In this document: positions 46,085 to 53,933 of the stretch, piece after piece | Numbering within the stretch: the first letter of the stretch is position 1 | Layout of the letters: each line of letters opens with the position of its first letter | Made by a program: the position numbers and the translations under genes | The notes under the pieces: generated by a model | What the model saw: only the letters and a program-made list of their open reading frames with translations | Told to the model about the DNA's origin: nothing | Databases searched by the model: none | Source of the DNA: Flavobacterium sp. TAB 87 | Lineage (GTDB): Bacteria; Bacteroidota; Bacteroidia; Flavobacteriales; Flavobacteriaceae | Direction: 5' to 3' | Assembly: GCF_001529295.1 (NCBI RefSeq) | Contig: NZ_LLWK01000030.1 | Location: 1 to 64,000, forward strand | DNA: 64,000 bases

Positions 46085-46921
46085 ATGTCAAATATATATT
46101 TAGGATATCATTTTGCAATTGAACCAAGAGAACTAGGTTCAGAAATACTTATTGCTGAACTGGGCGAAAAAGCTTTTGAAAGCTTTACTGAAACTGAAAC
46201 TGGTATTTCTGCTTTTGTAAAAAAGGATTTGTGGGATGAGAATATTCTTGACGATATTTTTATTTTAACCTCTGATGAATTTACAATTACGTACACTTTT
46301 GAAGAAATTGATCAAGTGAATTGGAATGAAGAATGGGAGAAAAATTTTGAGCCGATTGACGTAGACGGAAAATGCCACGTTCGCGCTCCTTTTCATCCAA
46401 AAACGACTGCAGAATATGATATTATCATTGAACCTAAAATGAGTTTTGGAACGGGTCATCATGAGACAACACATATGATGATTCAACATTTGCTAGAAAC
46501 GGATGTAACCGGAATGAAAACGCTAGACATGGGCTGCGGAACCGCAATTTTAGCAATTTTAGCTGAAATGAAAGGAGCACAACCTACAGATGCGATCGAC
46601 ATTGACAATTGGTGTTATCTTAATTCAATTGAGAATGTAGAGCGCAATAAATGCAAACAAATTACCGTTTACGAAGGAGATGCTGCGATGTTAGCCGGTA
46701 AAAACTATGATCTTATTATTGCTAACATTAACAGAAATATTTTGTTGAATGACATGCAAAGTTACGTCGATTGTTTAAATCCAAAAGGAACCTTGCTTCT
46801 AAGTGGTTTTTATGAAGAAGACATACCATTTATCGATGCTTCTTGCACAGAAAAAGGATTGACGTATGTTAAAAAATTTCAAAGAAACAATTGGGTATCT
46901 TTAAAATATGTAAATTCGTAA
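46085..46921 (+). CDS. prmA: Ribosomal protein L11 methyltransferase
   Basis: 278 residues, with an N-terminal substrate-binding half and a SAM-dependent methyltransferase half. SAM motif I reads LDMGCGTAILAILA (about 144-157), and PrmA-type IEPKMSFGTGHHETTHMM precedes it. It methylates ribosomal protein L11. clpS begins 30 bases downstream, a conserved neighbour in this group. Confidence 0.92.
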   Translation: MSNIYLGYHFAIEPRELGSEILIAELGEKAFESFTETETGISAFVKKDLWDENILDDIFILTSDEFTITYTFEEIDQVNWNEEWEKNFEPIDVDGKCHVRAPFHPKTTAEYDIIIEPKMSFGTGHHETTHMMIQHLLETDVTGMKTLDMGCGTAILAILAEMKGAQPTDAIDIDNWCYLNSIENVERNKCKQITVYEGDAAMLAGKNYDLIIANINRNILLNDMQSYVDCLNPKGTLLLSGFYEEDIPFIDASCTEKGLTYVKKFQRNNWVSLKYVNS

Positions 46922-46951
46922 AACATTCATTAACAGTATGAGAACTTTACA

Positions 46952-47227
46952 ATGAGTACTAAAGAAAAAGTAAGAGAACGCGTTCGCGAAAAGGAATCGG
47001 TTGGTTTTAATAACGAAATAATTATATACAATGACGATGTTAATACATTTGATCATGTGATAGATACTTTAATGCGCGTTTGCAGTCACACACCCGAACA
47101 AGCCGAACAATGTTCGCTTATCATTCATTATAACGGTAAATGCACTGTTAAAACAGGAACTTTAGATAAACTAAAACCGCAATGTTCGCAGCTTCTCGAA
47201 GCAGGTCTGAGTGCCGAGATCGTTTAA
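46952..47227 (+). CDS. clpS: ATP-dependent Clp protease adaptor
   Basis: 91 residues. It delivers N-end-rule substrates to ClpAP/ClpC. The N-degron pocket signature YNDDVNTFDHVI (about 26-37) and hydrophobic core IHYNGKCTVKTG are present, after a highly charged N-terminal tail. It is probably co-transcribed with prmA and stops at a long terminator hairpin. Confidence 0.93.
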   Translation: MSTKEKVRERVREKESVGFNNEIIIYNDDVNTFDHVIDTLMRVCSHTPEQAEQCSLIIHYNGKCTVKTGTLDKLKPQCSQLLEAGLSAEIV

Positions 47228-47241
47228 ACTCTACTATTTTA

Positions 47242-47290
47242 AAAAAAGAGTCTATTTTATTCTATATTTGAGTAAAATAGACTCTTTTTT
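47242..47290 (+). terminator. Long terminator after clpS
   Basis: An 18-bp perfect stem (47242-47259 with 47273-47290) with a 13-base loop. Its 3' T tract ends 1 base before the start codon of the next gene. The loop itself contains a TATATTTG promoter box. Confidence 0.85.
47263..47270 (+). promoter_or_regulatory. -7 box inside the clpS terminator loop
   Basis: TATATTTG is a full match to TAnnTTTG and lies 21 bases before the ATG at 47292. It is the only recognisable promoter element for the next gene, and its transcript would begin in the right arm of the hairpin. Confidence 0.5.
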
Positions 47291-47291
47291 C

Positions 47292-48551
47292 ATGGAAGAA
47301 TACGGTAAATTACTCATCATTACGATGCCTATTTTTTTGACTCTCATAGTGATTGAGAAATTATATGGATGGTACAAAAAAGAAGATCATACACCGATAA
47401 TTGACAGTGTTGCAAGTATTAATTCTGGAATCACTAATTCATTAAAAGACATTCTTGGAATCAGCATTACGTTACTTTCTTACGAGTGGATGGTCTCTAA
47501 CGTGGCGTTCTTTCCTGTTGAAAATACACTTGCAATTTACCTGATTGCCTTTATCGCAATCGATTTTTATGGTTATTGGAGTCATAGACTAGCGCATCAA
47601 ATAAATTTTTTATGGAATAAACACGCCATACACCACAGTAGTGAAGAGTTTAATTTGGCTTGTGCTTTGCGACAACCCATTGCAAGTTTGACTAATCTAT
47701 TTATTTTTTTACTCTTTCCAGCAGCACTTTTAGGTGTTCCTGCAACTGTAATCGCACTTATATTGCCCTTGCATTTATTTTTGCAATTTTGGTACCATAC
47801 CAGACACATCAAAAAATTAGGGTTTCTGGAACATATTTTAGTAACTCCCTCTCATCATCGCGTACATCATGCTATCAATTCAGAATACCTAGATCGAAAC
47901 CATGGCCAAATATTTATTTTCTGGGATAAAATTTTCGGAACTTTTCAAGAAGAACTCGACACAGTTCCTCCAGTTTTTGGCATTACAAGACCTGCGCAAA
48001 CGTGGAATCCGATAAAGATTAATTTTCAACACCTGATTTTATTAATTAAAGACGCATGGCGCGCCGAACATTGGAATGACAAATTAACCATTTGGTTTAA
48101 GCCAACAGGATGGAGACCTGAAAATTTTGAAGAAAAATATCCCGTTGTAAAGATTGAAGACGTTTATAATTTTGAAAAATACGGTTTAAAAAATTCTAGA
48201 AAATTAGAGTATTGGTCCATTATTCAAATGCTAATTACTTTATTATTCGTAACTTATTTGTTCTCTAATATTGCAACAATTGGTTTGCCACAGATTTTCG
48301 TGTATGGTTTTTTTATTTTGGTAAGCATATATAGTGCTTCCGAATTATTGGACAAGAGCGCCGGAGCTGTTTTCTGGGAATTTACTAGACTAGTTTTGGC
48401 CGTAAGCGTAATCGTTATTTTTAAAGATTGGTTCGGTTTAAACACAGTTTTTACAGGAAGTAGCTACATAGTAATTGTCTACTGCTTACTATCCACTCTT
48501 GTTGCATTTTATTTTATGAAGAACGAGTTTCAACTACAGAAAAAATTATAA
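47292..48551 (+). CDS. Alkylglycerol-monooxygenase-like fatty acid hydroxylase superfamily protein
   Basis: 419 residues, multi-spanning. The di-iron histidine boxes are H98RLAH102, H111AIHH115 and H188HRVHH193. It is more like animal AGMO (TMEM195) than ordinary sterol desaturases: the WNKHAIHHSSEEFNLACALRQ region, the SHHRVHHAINSEYLDRN stretch and WDKIFGTF all follow the AGMO pattern, as does a C-terminal set of four membrane helices after residue 300. AGMO cleaves glyceryl ether bonds using tetrahydrobiopterin. The start is the ATG at 47292; the frame is open upstream to a GTG inside clpS. The lysoplasmalogenase gene follows after 17 bases. Confidence 0.82.
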   Translation: MEEYGKLLIITMPIFLTLIVIEKLYGWYKKEDHTPIIDSVASINSGITNSLKDILGISITLLSYEWMVSNVAFFPVENTLAIYLIAFIAIDFYGYWSHRLAHQINFLWNKHAIHHSSEEFNLACALRQPIASLTNLFIFLLFPAALLGVPATVIALILPLHLFLQFWYHTRHIKKLGFLEHILVTPSHHRVHHAINSEYLDRNHGQIFIFWDKIFGTFQEELDTVPPVFGITRPAQTWNPIKINFQHLILLIKDAWRAEHWNDKLTIWFKPTGWRPENFEEKYPVVKIEDVYNFEKYGLKNSRKLEYWSIIQMLITLLFVTYLFSNIATIGLPQIFVYGFFILVSIYSASELLDKSAGAVFWEFTRLVLAVSVIVIFKDWFGLNTVFTGSSYIVIVYCLLSTLVAFYFMKNEFQLQKKL

Positions 48552-48568
48552 TTGCTTAAATAACAACT

Positions 48569-49240
48569 ATGAATCAAAAATTATTTTTTAAAGGTTACAT
48601 CGTAATTAGTAGTATCTATTTAATTCTGGTTCTTTTTGGATTAGAAAATACCGCTTGGTTCTTGAAACCTGTGCTATTGCCTTTTTTAATTTTAGGCGTT
48701 TATTGTGCTCCACATTTTACAACTAAAAGACTATTACTTGTTGGTTTGATACTTTCTTGGTTAGGTGATATTTTACTATTATTTGAAGAAGTAAAAAACA
48801 TTTATTTTATACTCGGGTTACTTTCATTTTTGGTAGCGCACATAAGCTATACTTTAGTATTCAAAAAACAAAAAGAGAACTTGAACCACAAAAAGGAACT
48901 TCTTTACGGAATTGGTTTAACTATAATTGTAGTGTATCTAATTACTTTATTGACTTTACTTTTCCCGACTTTAGCAGATTTAAAGATTCCCGTTATTATT
49001 TATTCAATCGTTATTTCAGTAATGCTGTTGTTTGCTTTTAAAGGCTATTTTGTATGGAAATCGCCCGAAAATAAAATTATATTAGTGGGAGCAATTATTT
49101 TTGTTGCCTCAGACAGTATTTTAGCAATTGATAAATTTTATGAGCCTATAGAAAAAGCTACATTTTGGATCATGAGCACCTACTTAATTGCCCAATATCT
49201 AATAAGTACCAGCATTGTAGATTTAAATAAAAAAAAATAA
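48569..49240 (+). CDS. Lysoplasmalogenase (YhhN/TMEM86 family)
   Basis: 223 residues with about eight membrane helices. The family pattern is seen in WLGDILLLFEE (about 63-73) and ASDSILAIDKF (about 175-185), the two acidic sites of the TMEM86/YhhN fold. Family members hydrolyse the vinyl ether bond of lysoplasmalogens. With the adjacent AGMO-like gene it forms an operon aimed at ether lipids. Confidence 0.85.
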   Translation: MNQKLFFKGYIVISSIYLILVLFGLENTAWFLKPVLLPFLILGVYCAPHFTTKRLLLVGLILSWLGDILLLFEEVKNIYFILGLLSFLVAHISYTLVFKKQKENLNHKKELLYGIGLTIIVVYLITLLTLLFPTLADLKIPVIIYSIVISVMLLFAFKGYFVWKSPENKIILVGAIIFVASDSILAIDKFYEPIEKATFWIMSTYLIAQYLISTSIVDLNKKK

Positions 49241-49253
49241 TGTGTTCCTTAAT

Positions 49254-49616
49254 TTATAATACAATCCATTGCTTCGCTGCTAGTAATGAATCGTTCGCAA
49301 AAACACGTACTTCACAGGGCATCAAATAACTAAAAAATTTGACAAAAGTATTGATGGTTCGATGATTTGAAACTAACGCTACTTTGTCCCATTGTGCCAA
49401 ATGTTTCATTCCAATTTTTGAATCGTCAATCATTGCGGAAACATCAAAATTTTCAAAATTTTCTGCTAACTGATAAATTATTTTAATTTTTTCATTCTGT
49501 TCTAAAAGCTTATCTACAGCAGGAATTAACACAGTTTCATAATCAGCTGGTGTAATTTTTCCTTCAGCAACAATGCCTAAAACATCGTCAGGCAAGTCAG
49601 ACATTAGTTTCATCAT
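49254..49616 (-). CDS. SpoIIAA-like STAS/SEC14-fold protein
   Basis: 120 residues with no signal peptide. The GKITPADYETVLIPAVDKLLEQ start and KMKHLAQWDKVALVSN-like core (IGMKHLAQWDKVALVSNH) match the SpoIIAA-like (DUF3478) family. These are small cytoplasmic proteins of uncertain function, perhaps lipid binding or regulatory. It converges on the lysoplasmalogenase gene with 13 bases between stops. Confidence 0.75.
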   Translation of the reverse strand: MMKLMSDLPDDVLGIVAEGKITPADYETVLIPAVDKLLEQNEKIKIIYQLAENFENFDVSAMIDDSKIGMKHLAQWDKVALVSNHRTINTFVKFFSYLMPCEVRVFANDSLLAAKQWIVL

Positions 49617-49739
49617 AATACAAGTTTTTTCAGGTTTTACTCACTTTATTCTTATAAATTTAAAACAAATATGTGAAACCTCAGAAATTAATTACTTTAT
49701 AAATCAATATTCTACCATTAAAAGTGCAAGTATTAGCCT

Positions 49740-49747
49740 TATTTTTG
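49740..49747 (+). promoter_or_regulatory. -7 box for the small lipoprotein gene
   Basis: TATTTTTG matches TAnnTTTG 30 bases before the start codon at 49777. Confidence 0.45.
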
Positions 49748-49776
49748 TATTACATTATTGAAAATCCTTTATTAGT

Positions 49777-50226
49777 ATGAAAAAAATTAGTATTACCATT
49801 TTCTGCCTTATCGTTTTAGCTTCGTGCGTTAGTTCAAAATCAACCCTCAAGAATGTAGATGATAACGCACCCAATTTAACATTATCCAAAAATAATACTT
49901 TTGTAATTACGGAGTTTTGTACAGACAAAAAATACGGCTATGATAAAGATTATCCGATCAACATCTTTTTTAGAACTACCCGTGACGAATTAGCGAACGA
50001 GAAAAGATTTTTAGAAGCATTAGCAGGACCAAAAGGAGAAGCGATTGCCTATACAAAATTAGAAAGTTGTTGTCCTTTTCCATCTAAAAGAAGTGACATG
50101 GGAGCTGGTTTTTTAGACGTTTATGAACTAAAATGGGAGGGACAGAAAAAGCCCATTATACTATATCTAAATATTTATGAAAAAGGAATTTTAATGGTTC
50201 CAGTCGGCCTGACTTTGCGTAAATAA
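49777..50226 (+). CDS. Hypothetical lipoprotein
   Basis: 149 residues. The lipobox VLASCVSS gives a lipidated cysteine at position 17. The body has the conserved-looking segments ITEFCTDKKYGYDKDYPIN, KLESCCPFPSKRSDM and LDVYELKWEG, with three further cysteines. I recognise no characterised family. Similar proteins adjacent to kdsA are, as I recall, sometimes misannotated as KDO-8-phosphate aldolase; nothing here supports that activity. Confidence 0.65.
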   Translation: MKKISITIFCLIVLASCVSSKSTLKNVDDNAPNLTLSKNNTFVITEFCTDKKYGYDKDYPINIFFRTTRDELANEKRFLEALAGPKGEAIAYTKLESCCPFPSKRSDMGAGFLDVYELKWEGQKKPIILYLNIYEKGILMVPVGLTLRK

Positions 50227-50248
50227 GTAACAGCATTCGCTTCCTAAA

Positions 50249-50290
50249 TAAATCCTAATTACTAGACCTTAAGTGATAAATCCTAATTAC
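50249..50290. repeat. Direct repeat at the kdsA promoter
   Basis: TAAATCCTAATTAC occurs at 50249-50262 and 50277-50290, 28 bases apart. The second copy overlaps the -7 box of kdsA. It could be an operator for a dimeric regulator bound on one side of the helix, or a small duplication. Confidence 0.4.
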
Positions 50291-50295
50291 CTTTG
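50288..50295 (+). promoter_or_regulatory. -7 box for kdsA
   Basis: TACCTTTG matches TAnnTTTG and lies 20 bases before the start codon. Confidence 0.5.
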
Positions 50296-50315
50296 CACAC
50301 TCAAAAACTCTTATT

Positions 50316-51134
50316 ATGAACATACACCATATTCCACAAATTAAGCATACAGAAAGCGGAAATTTCTTTTTGCTAGCAGGACCTTGCGCGATCGAAAGTG
50401 AAGAAATGGCTCTTCGAATTGCTGAAAAATTAGTTGGTATTACAGATTCATTACAAATTCCATTTGTTTTTAAAGGTTCGTTTAAAAAAGCTAACCGTTC
50501 TCGAATTGATAGTTTTTCTGGAATTGGAGATGAAAAAGCATTAAAAATATTACGAAAAGTATCAGAAACTTTTCATGTTCCTACCGTTACCGATATTCAT
50601 ACCAATGAAGATGCAGCTATGGCAGCTGAATATGTAGATGTTTTGCAAATTCCTGCTTTTTTAGTTCGTCAAACTGATTTGGTTGTCGCTGCGGCAAATA
50701 CCGGAAAAGTGGTGAATTTGAAAAAAGGACAATTTATGAGTCCAGAAAGCATGAAACATGCCGTACAAAAAGTATTGGATTGCCAAAACGAAAACGTAAT
50801 GATTACCGATCGCGGAACGATGTTTGGATACCAAGACATGATTGTAGATTACCGTGGTATTCCGACAATGCAACAGTACGCAACAACCGTTTTAGACGTT
50901 ACGCATTCTTTACAACAACCCAACCAAACAGCGGGGGTTACAGGTGGTCGACCAGACATGATTGAGACCGTTGCCAAAGCTGGTATTGCAGTCGGTGTGG
51001 ACGGTATTTTTATCGAAACTCATTTTGATCCCGCTAATGCCAAAAGCGACGGTGCTAATATGTTGCACCTGGATTATTTTGAAGGTTTGATGAAGAAATT
51101 AGTTGCCATCAGAAAAACCATAAATCAATTTTAA
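50316..51134 (+). CDS. kdsA: 3-deoxy-8-phosphooctulonate synthase
   Basis: 272 residues. It condenses PEP and arabinose-5-phosphate to KDO-8-phosphate, needed for LPS inner core. AGPCAIESEE (21-30), KGSFKKANRSRIDSF, VKKGQFMSPE, TDRGTMFGY and IETHFDPANAKSDGAN are all family motifs. C24, where E. coli KdsA has asparagine, marks it as the metal-dependent class. Confidence 0.95.
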   Translation: MNIHHIPQIKHTESGNFFLLAGPCAIESEEMALRIAEKLVGITDSLQIPFVFKGSFKKANRSRIDSFSGIGDEKALKILRKVSETFHVPTVTDIHTNEDAAMAAEYVDVLQIPAFLVRQTDLVVAAANTGKVVNLKKGQFMSPESMKHAVQKVLDCQNENVMITDRGTMFGYQDMIVDYRGIPTMQQYATTVLDVTHSLQQPNQTAGVTGGRPDMIETVAKAGIAVGVDGIFIETHFDPANAKSDGANMLHLDYFEGLMKKLVAIRKTINQF

Positions 51135-51172
51135 TTTCACTTTTTTTCAGTTTAAAATTAAATACCACAACA

Positions 51173-52036
51173 TTGAAAACAAAATTTTTAGTATTAACAT
51201 TTTTCGCTTTGAGCTTTTCAACAGCATTATTTGCTCAAGATGAAATTGATGTTCAGCAAAAATACACCGCTCACAACAAGGGAAAATTCTTTGTAATGTG
51301 GGGCGGAAATAGAGAAACCTTTACCGATTCTGATGTTCATTTTAGAGGTACAGATTATAATTTTACGGTTCATAATATGTCGGCTCACGACAAACCAAAA
51401 GGTTGGCACGTAGATTATATTAATCCTGCGCGAATGACGATCCCACAAACAAATTTACGTTTGGGTTATTTTTTTAGCGACCATTATAGCGTAACAATTG
51501 GTGTGGATCACATGAAATATGTGATGACTCAAAATCAAATTGCAAGTGTTTCGGGAACTGTAAATTTGCCAATTGATGCTGCAGGATCAGTCCACAATGG
51601 CGTCTATAATAATACTCCAATTCCATTTGAGGACGGAACTTTTTTAAAATTTGAGCATACAGACGGCTTGAATTACGTGCATACCGAAATTTCGCGCTTT
51701 GACGATATCTCGAGGTGGTTTGGACTTCCTAACATTGATAAAGTACAGATTAATCTAACCGAAGGTGTTGGTGTTGGTGTTTTATATCCAAAAACAAATA
51801 CAACTTTATTGGGTAAAGACCGAAATGATGCTTTTCATGTTTCTGGTTTTGGGACTTCTTTAAAAGCAGGTTTAAATGTGACATTTTTTAAACATTTTTA
51901 TGTGCAAGGAGAGGTTAAAGGTGGATATATAAATATGCAAGACATTCGCACTACCGCTAGCTCTGATGACAAAGCTTCACAAGATTTTTTCTTCTTTCAA
52001 AAGATTATAGCTTTTGGGGGGATTTTTAGGATCTAA
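51173..52036 (+). CDS. Outer-membrane beta-barrel protein
   Basis: 287 residues from a TTG at 51173, which gives a clean signal peptide (KTKFLVLTFFALSFSTALFAQ after the first Met). No ATG lies nearby in frame. The body alternates aromatic and polar residues as in an outer-membrane barrel (NLRLGYFFSDHYSVTIGVD, LKAGLNVTFFKHFYVQGEV) and ends in FGGIFRI, with a terminal aromatic-containing strand. Function unknown. It follows kdsA after 38 bases and may be co-transcribed with it. Confidence 0.75.
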   Translation: MKTKFLVLTFFALSFSTALFAQDEIDVQQKYTAHNKGKFFVMWGGNRETFTDSDVHFRGTDYNFTVHNMSAHDKPKGWHVDYINPARMTIPQTNLRLGYFFSDHYSVTIGVDHMKYVMTQNQIASVSGTVNLPIDAAGSVHNGVYNNTPIPFEDGTFLKFEHTDGLNYVHTEISRFDDISRWFGLPNIDKVQINLTEGVGVGVLYPKTNTTLLGKDRNDAFHVSGFGTSLKAGLNVTFFKHFYVQGEVKGGYINMQDIRTTASSDDKASQDFFFFQKIIAFGGIFRI

Positions 52037-52054
52037 ACTTAAAATATTTTACAT

Positions 52055-52095
52055 AAAAAAGCAACATTTAAAAATTATTAAATGTTGCTTTTTTA
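52055..52095. terminator. Bidirectional terminator
   Basis: A 16-bp perfect stem (52055-52070 with 52079-52094) with an eight-base loop and A/T tracts on both sides. It serves the barrel gene and can serve the small opposing gene ending at 52150. Confidence 0.85.
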
Positions 52096-52149
52096 TTTTA
52101 ATACTAATTCCTATATGATGTTAAAATATCTTCTTAGTCAAAAATATTT

Positions 52150-52272
52150 TTAGTGACTGCATTGACCTAACAAAACCCAAAGAAGAATAAAAACGAAAAT
52201 TGTTCCGAAACAGCCTCCACCCAATTTTTTTGCACCGTAGCCTGCTAAAAGTCCTCTAAATATATTGTTCAT
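52150..52272 (-). CDS. Small single-pass membrane protein
   Basis: A 40-codon frame on the minus strand: MNNIFRGLLAGYGAKKLGGG, then CFGTIFVFILLWVLLGQCSH. A basic, glycine-rich start is followed by a hydrophobic helix, so the N-terminus probably faces the cytoplasm. Codon use looks natural (for example ATG AAC AAT and the final TAA), and it ends 55 bases from a bidirectional terminator, as a real gene would. I know of similar short Flavobacterium proteins but cannot name a family. Confidence 0.6.
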   Translation of the reverse strand: MNNIFRGLLAGYGAKKLGGGCFGTIFVFILLWVLLGQCSH

Positions 52273-52745
52273 AATAATGTGTTTTAAGGTTAAATGTTTT
52301 ATTTTAATTAATTACAATTCGATAAAGTAAATTTCGGAATTTAAATTAAGTACATTTTATATAAGATTTAAAAAAAGTTTCAAAATTTCAGCTTATCAAT
52401 AGAAAGAAAAAAGTATTATATTAAAATTCTATTCAGAGGATAATTCGACTTTATCGCATTAATTCCTAGTAAAGTAAGTTATGAATTAAAGCTCTATTGC
52501 TCGCATTTATATCTATAACCTTCAGGAAATTGAGACTGTTAGGTTTCTAAAATTGTAAGTAATAAAAAAGATTTTAAATTTAATAAAACTTTCATTTCGT
52601 TGGATAATTTATTGTAATTTACAACTCATTATCCCTCACATTTACAACGAATAGCATCTCAGTTGATTTGACCCTCAAAATCATTCTGACGCCTCTTAAC
52701 ATAAATTTCCTACGTTACTTTTATAATTTTATCCTAAACAAAAGT
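52273..52745. other. Non-coding stretch before the PAS kinase
   Basis: About 470 AT-rich bases without a convincing gene. It must contain the promoters of the small membrane protein (leftward) and of the PAS kinase (rightward). A TACTTTTA near 52716 is a weak -7 candidate for the kinase. Confidence 0.4.
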
Positions 52746-53846
52746 ATGTCTACAACTAATACCACCAAACAAGAAGTTGATTTAGAACGGGCTTTTTCTC
52801 TCGAAGATTTTTTTGAAACCTCTCCAGATTTTATGTGCATCGCTGGATTTGATGGGTATTTTAAAAGCATAAATCCTGCGGTTTCCCAATTACTGGGATA
52901 TTCGGAAGAGGAATTATTTTCCAGACCCATTAATGATTTTATTTTTGAAGCTGATCAAGATAAAACCGCAAGTGCAAGAATAAATTTGACAAAAAAAGTT
53001 GGTTTGTTTAATTTTGAAAATCGTTACGTATCTAAAGCAGGAACTATTATTTGGCTTCACTGGACGTCGCATCCAGTAGAGGATAAGCAAGTCATTTACG
53101 CCATTGGTAAAAATGTAACGGCAAAAAAAGAAGTGGAACTAGAGCGCAAAAAGCATCTAAAAATGCTAACGCAGTCTAATACTGATTTATTAAAGCTCGC
53201 TTATGCAAATGCCCATGATTTACGCTCGCCTATTAATAACTTATTGTCGGTTTTTGACTTAATCGATACCACAAAAATTACTGACGGAGAAACGCTAGAG
53301 CTGTTAGAAATCGTGGAGCAATCTACACAGAACCTTAAGAAAACGATTACGGAAGCCATGAAAAGCTTGGATAAGAAAAACGCGAACGACAAACAGTTAG
53401 AACTACTAAATTTTGAAAGTAGTGCAAAAGATGTCATTACTTCCATACACTCGCTGGTGCATCATTCTCAAGCAAAAATCACAACTGATTTTACTGATCT
53501 TCCAACAATAAAATTTAACAAAGCTGCTTTACATAGCATTTTCCTTAATTTGATAACCAACGCTATCAAATATGCTAAAAGAAATGTCGCGCCAGAAATA
53601 CACATCAAAACCCAAGAAATTGATGGTGTTAAACAATTAATTATTCAGGATAACGGAATTGGCTTCGATATGTCTGTTGTAAAAGATAAAATTTTTGGAC
53701 TCCATCAAACCTTTAATTCATACGAGGACAGCACAGGTATTGGTTTGTATTTGGTGTACAACCATGTGATGCACTTGGGCGGAAAAATAGGTTTAGAGAG
53801 CGAAGTCGATCAAGGAGCTAAATTTATGATATCCTTCAAGTCTTAA
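52746..53846 (+). CDS. Cytoplasmic PAS sensor histidine kinase
   Basis: 366 residues from the ATG at 52746 (MSTTNTTKQEV); the open frame extends 26 codons upstream to a TTG. A PAS domain (about 20-140, FFETSPDFMCIAGFDG and the C-terminal WLHWTSHPVEDKQVIYAIG) has no membrane helix before it. The HisKA-type site is NAHDLRSPINNLLS and the ATPase has LNLITNAIKYAK, DNGIGFD and GIGLYLVYNHV. No response regulator is adjacent, so it is an orphan kinase. What it senses is unknown. Confidence 0.85.
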   Translation: MSTTNTTKQEVDLERAFSLEDFFETSPDFMCIAGFDGYFKSINPAVSQLLGYSEEELFSRPINDFIFEADQDKTASARINLTKKVGLFNFENRYVSKAGTIIWLHWTSHPVEDKQVIYAIGKNVTAKKEVELERKKHLKMLTQSNTDLLKLAYANAHDLRSPINNLLSVFDLIDTTKITDGETLELLEIVEQSTQNLKKTITEAMKSLDKKNANDKQLELLNFESSAKDVITSIHSLVHHSQAKITTDFTDLPTIKFNKAALHSIFLNLITNAIKYAKRNVAPEIHIKTQEIDGVKQLIIQDNGIGFDMSVVKDKIFGLHQTFNSYEDSTGIGLYLVYNHVMHLGGKIGLESEVDQGAKFMISFKS

Positions 53847-53868
53847 AATTAAATTGTTTTCTAAAAGT

Positions 53869-53908
53869 AAAAAATCAGGCGAAAAGTAAATTTTAGCCTG
53901 ATTTTTTA
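53869..53908. terminator. Bidirectional terminator
   Basis: A 12-bp perfect stem (53869-53880 with 53896-53907) with A and T tracts. It separates the PAS kinase and the converging M28 peptidase gene. Confidence 0.8.
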
Positions 53909-53933
53909 ATGTTTTAAATCCTATAAAAGTTGC

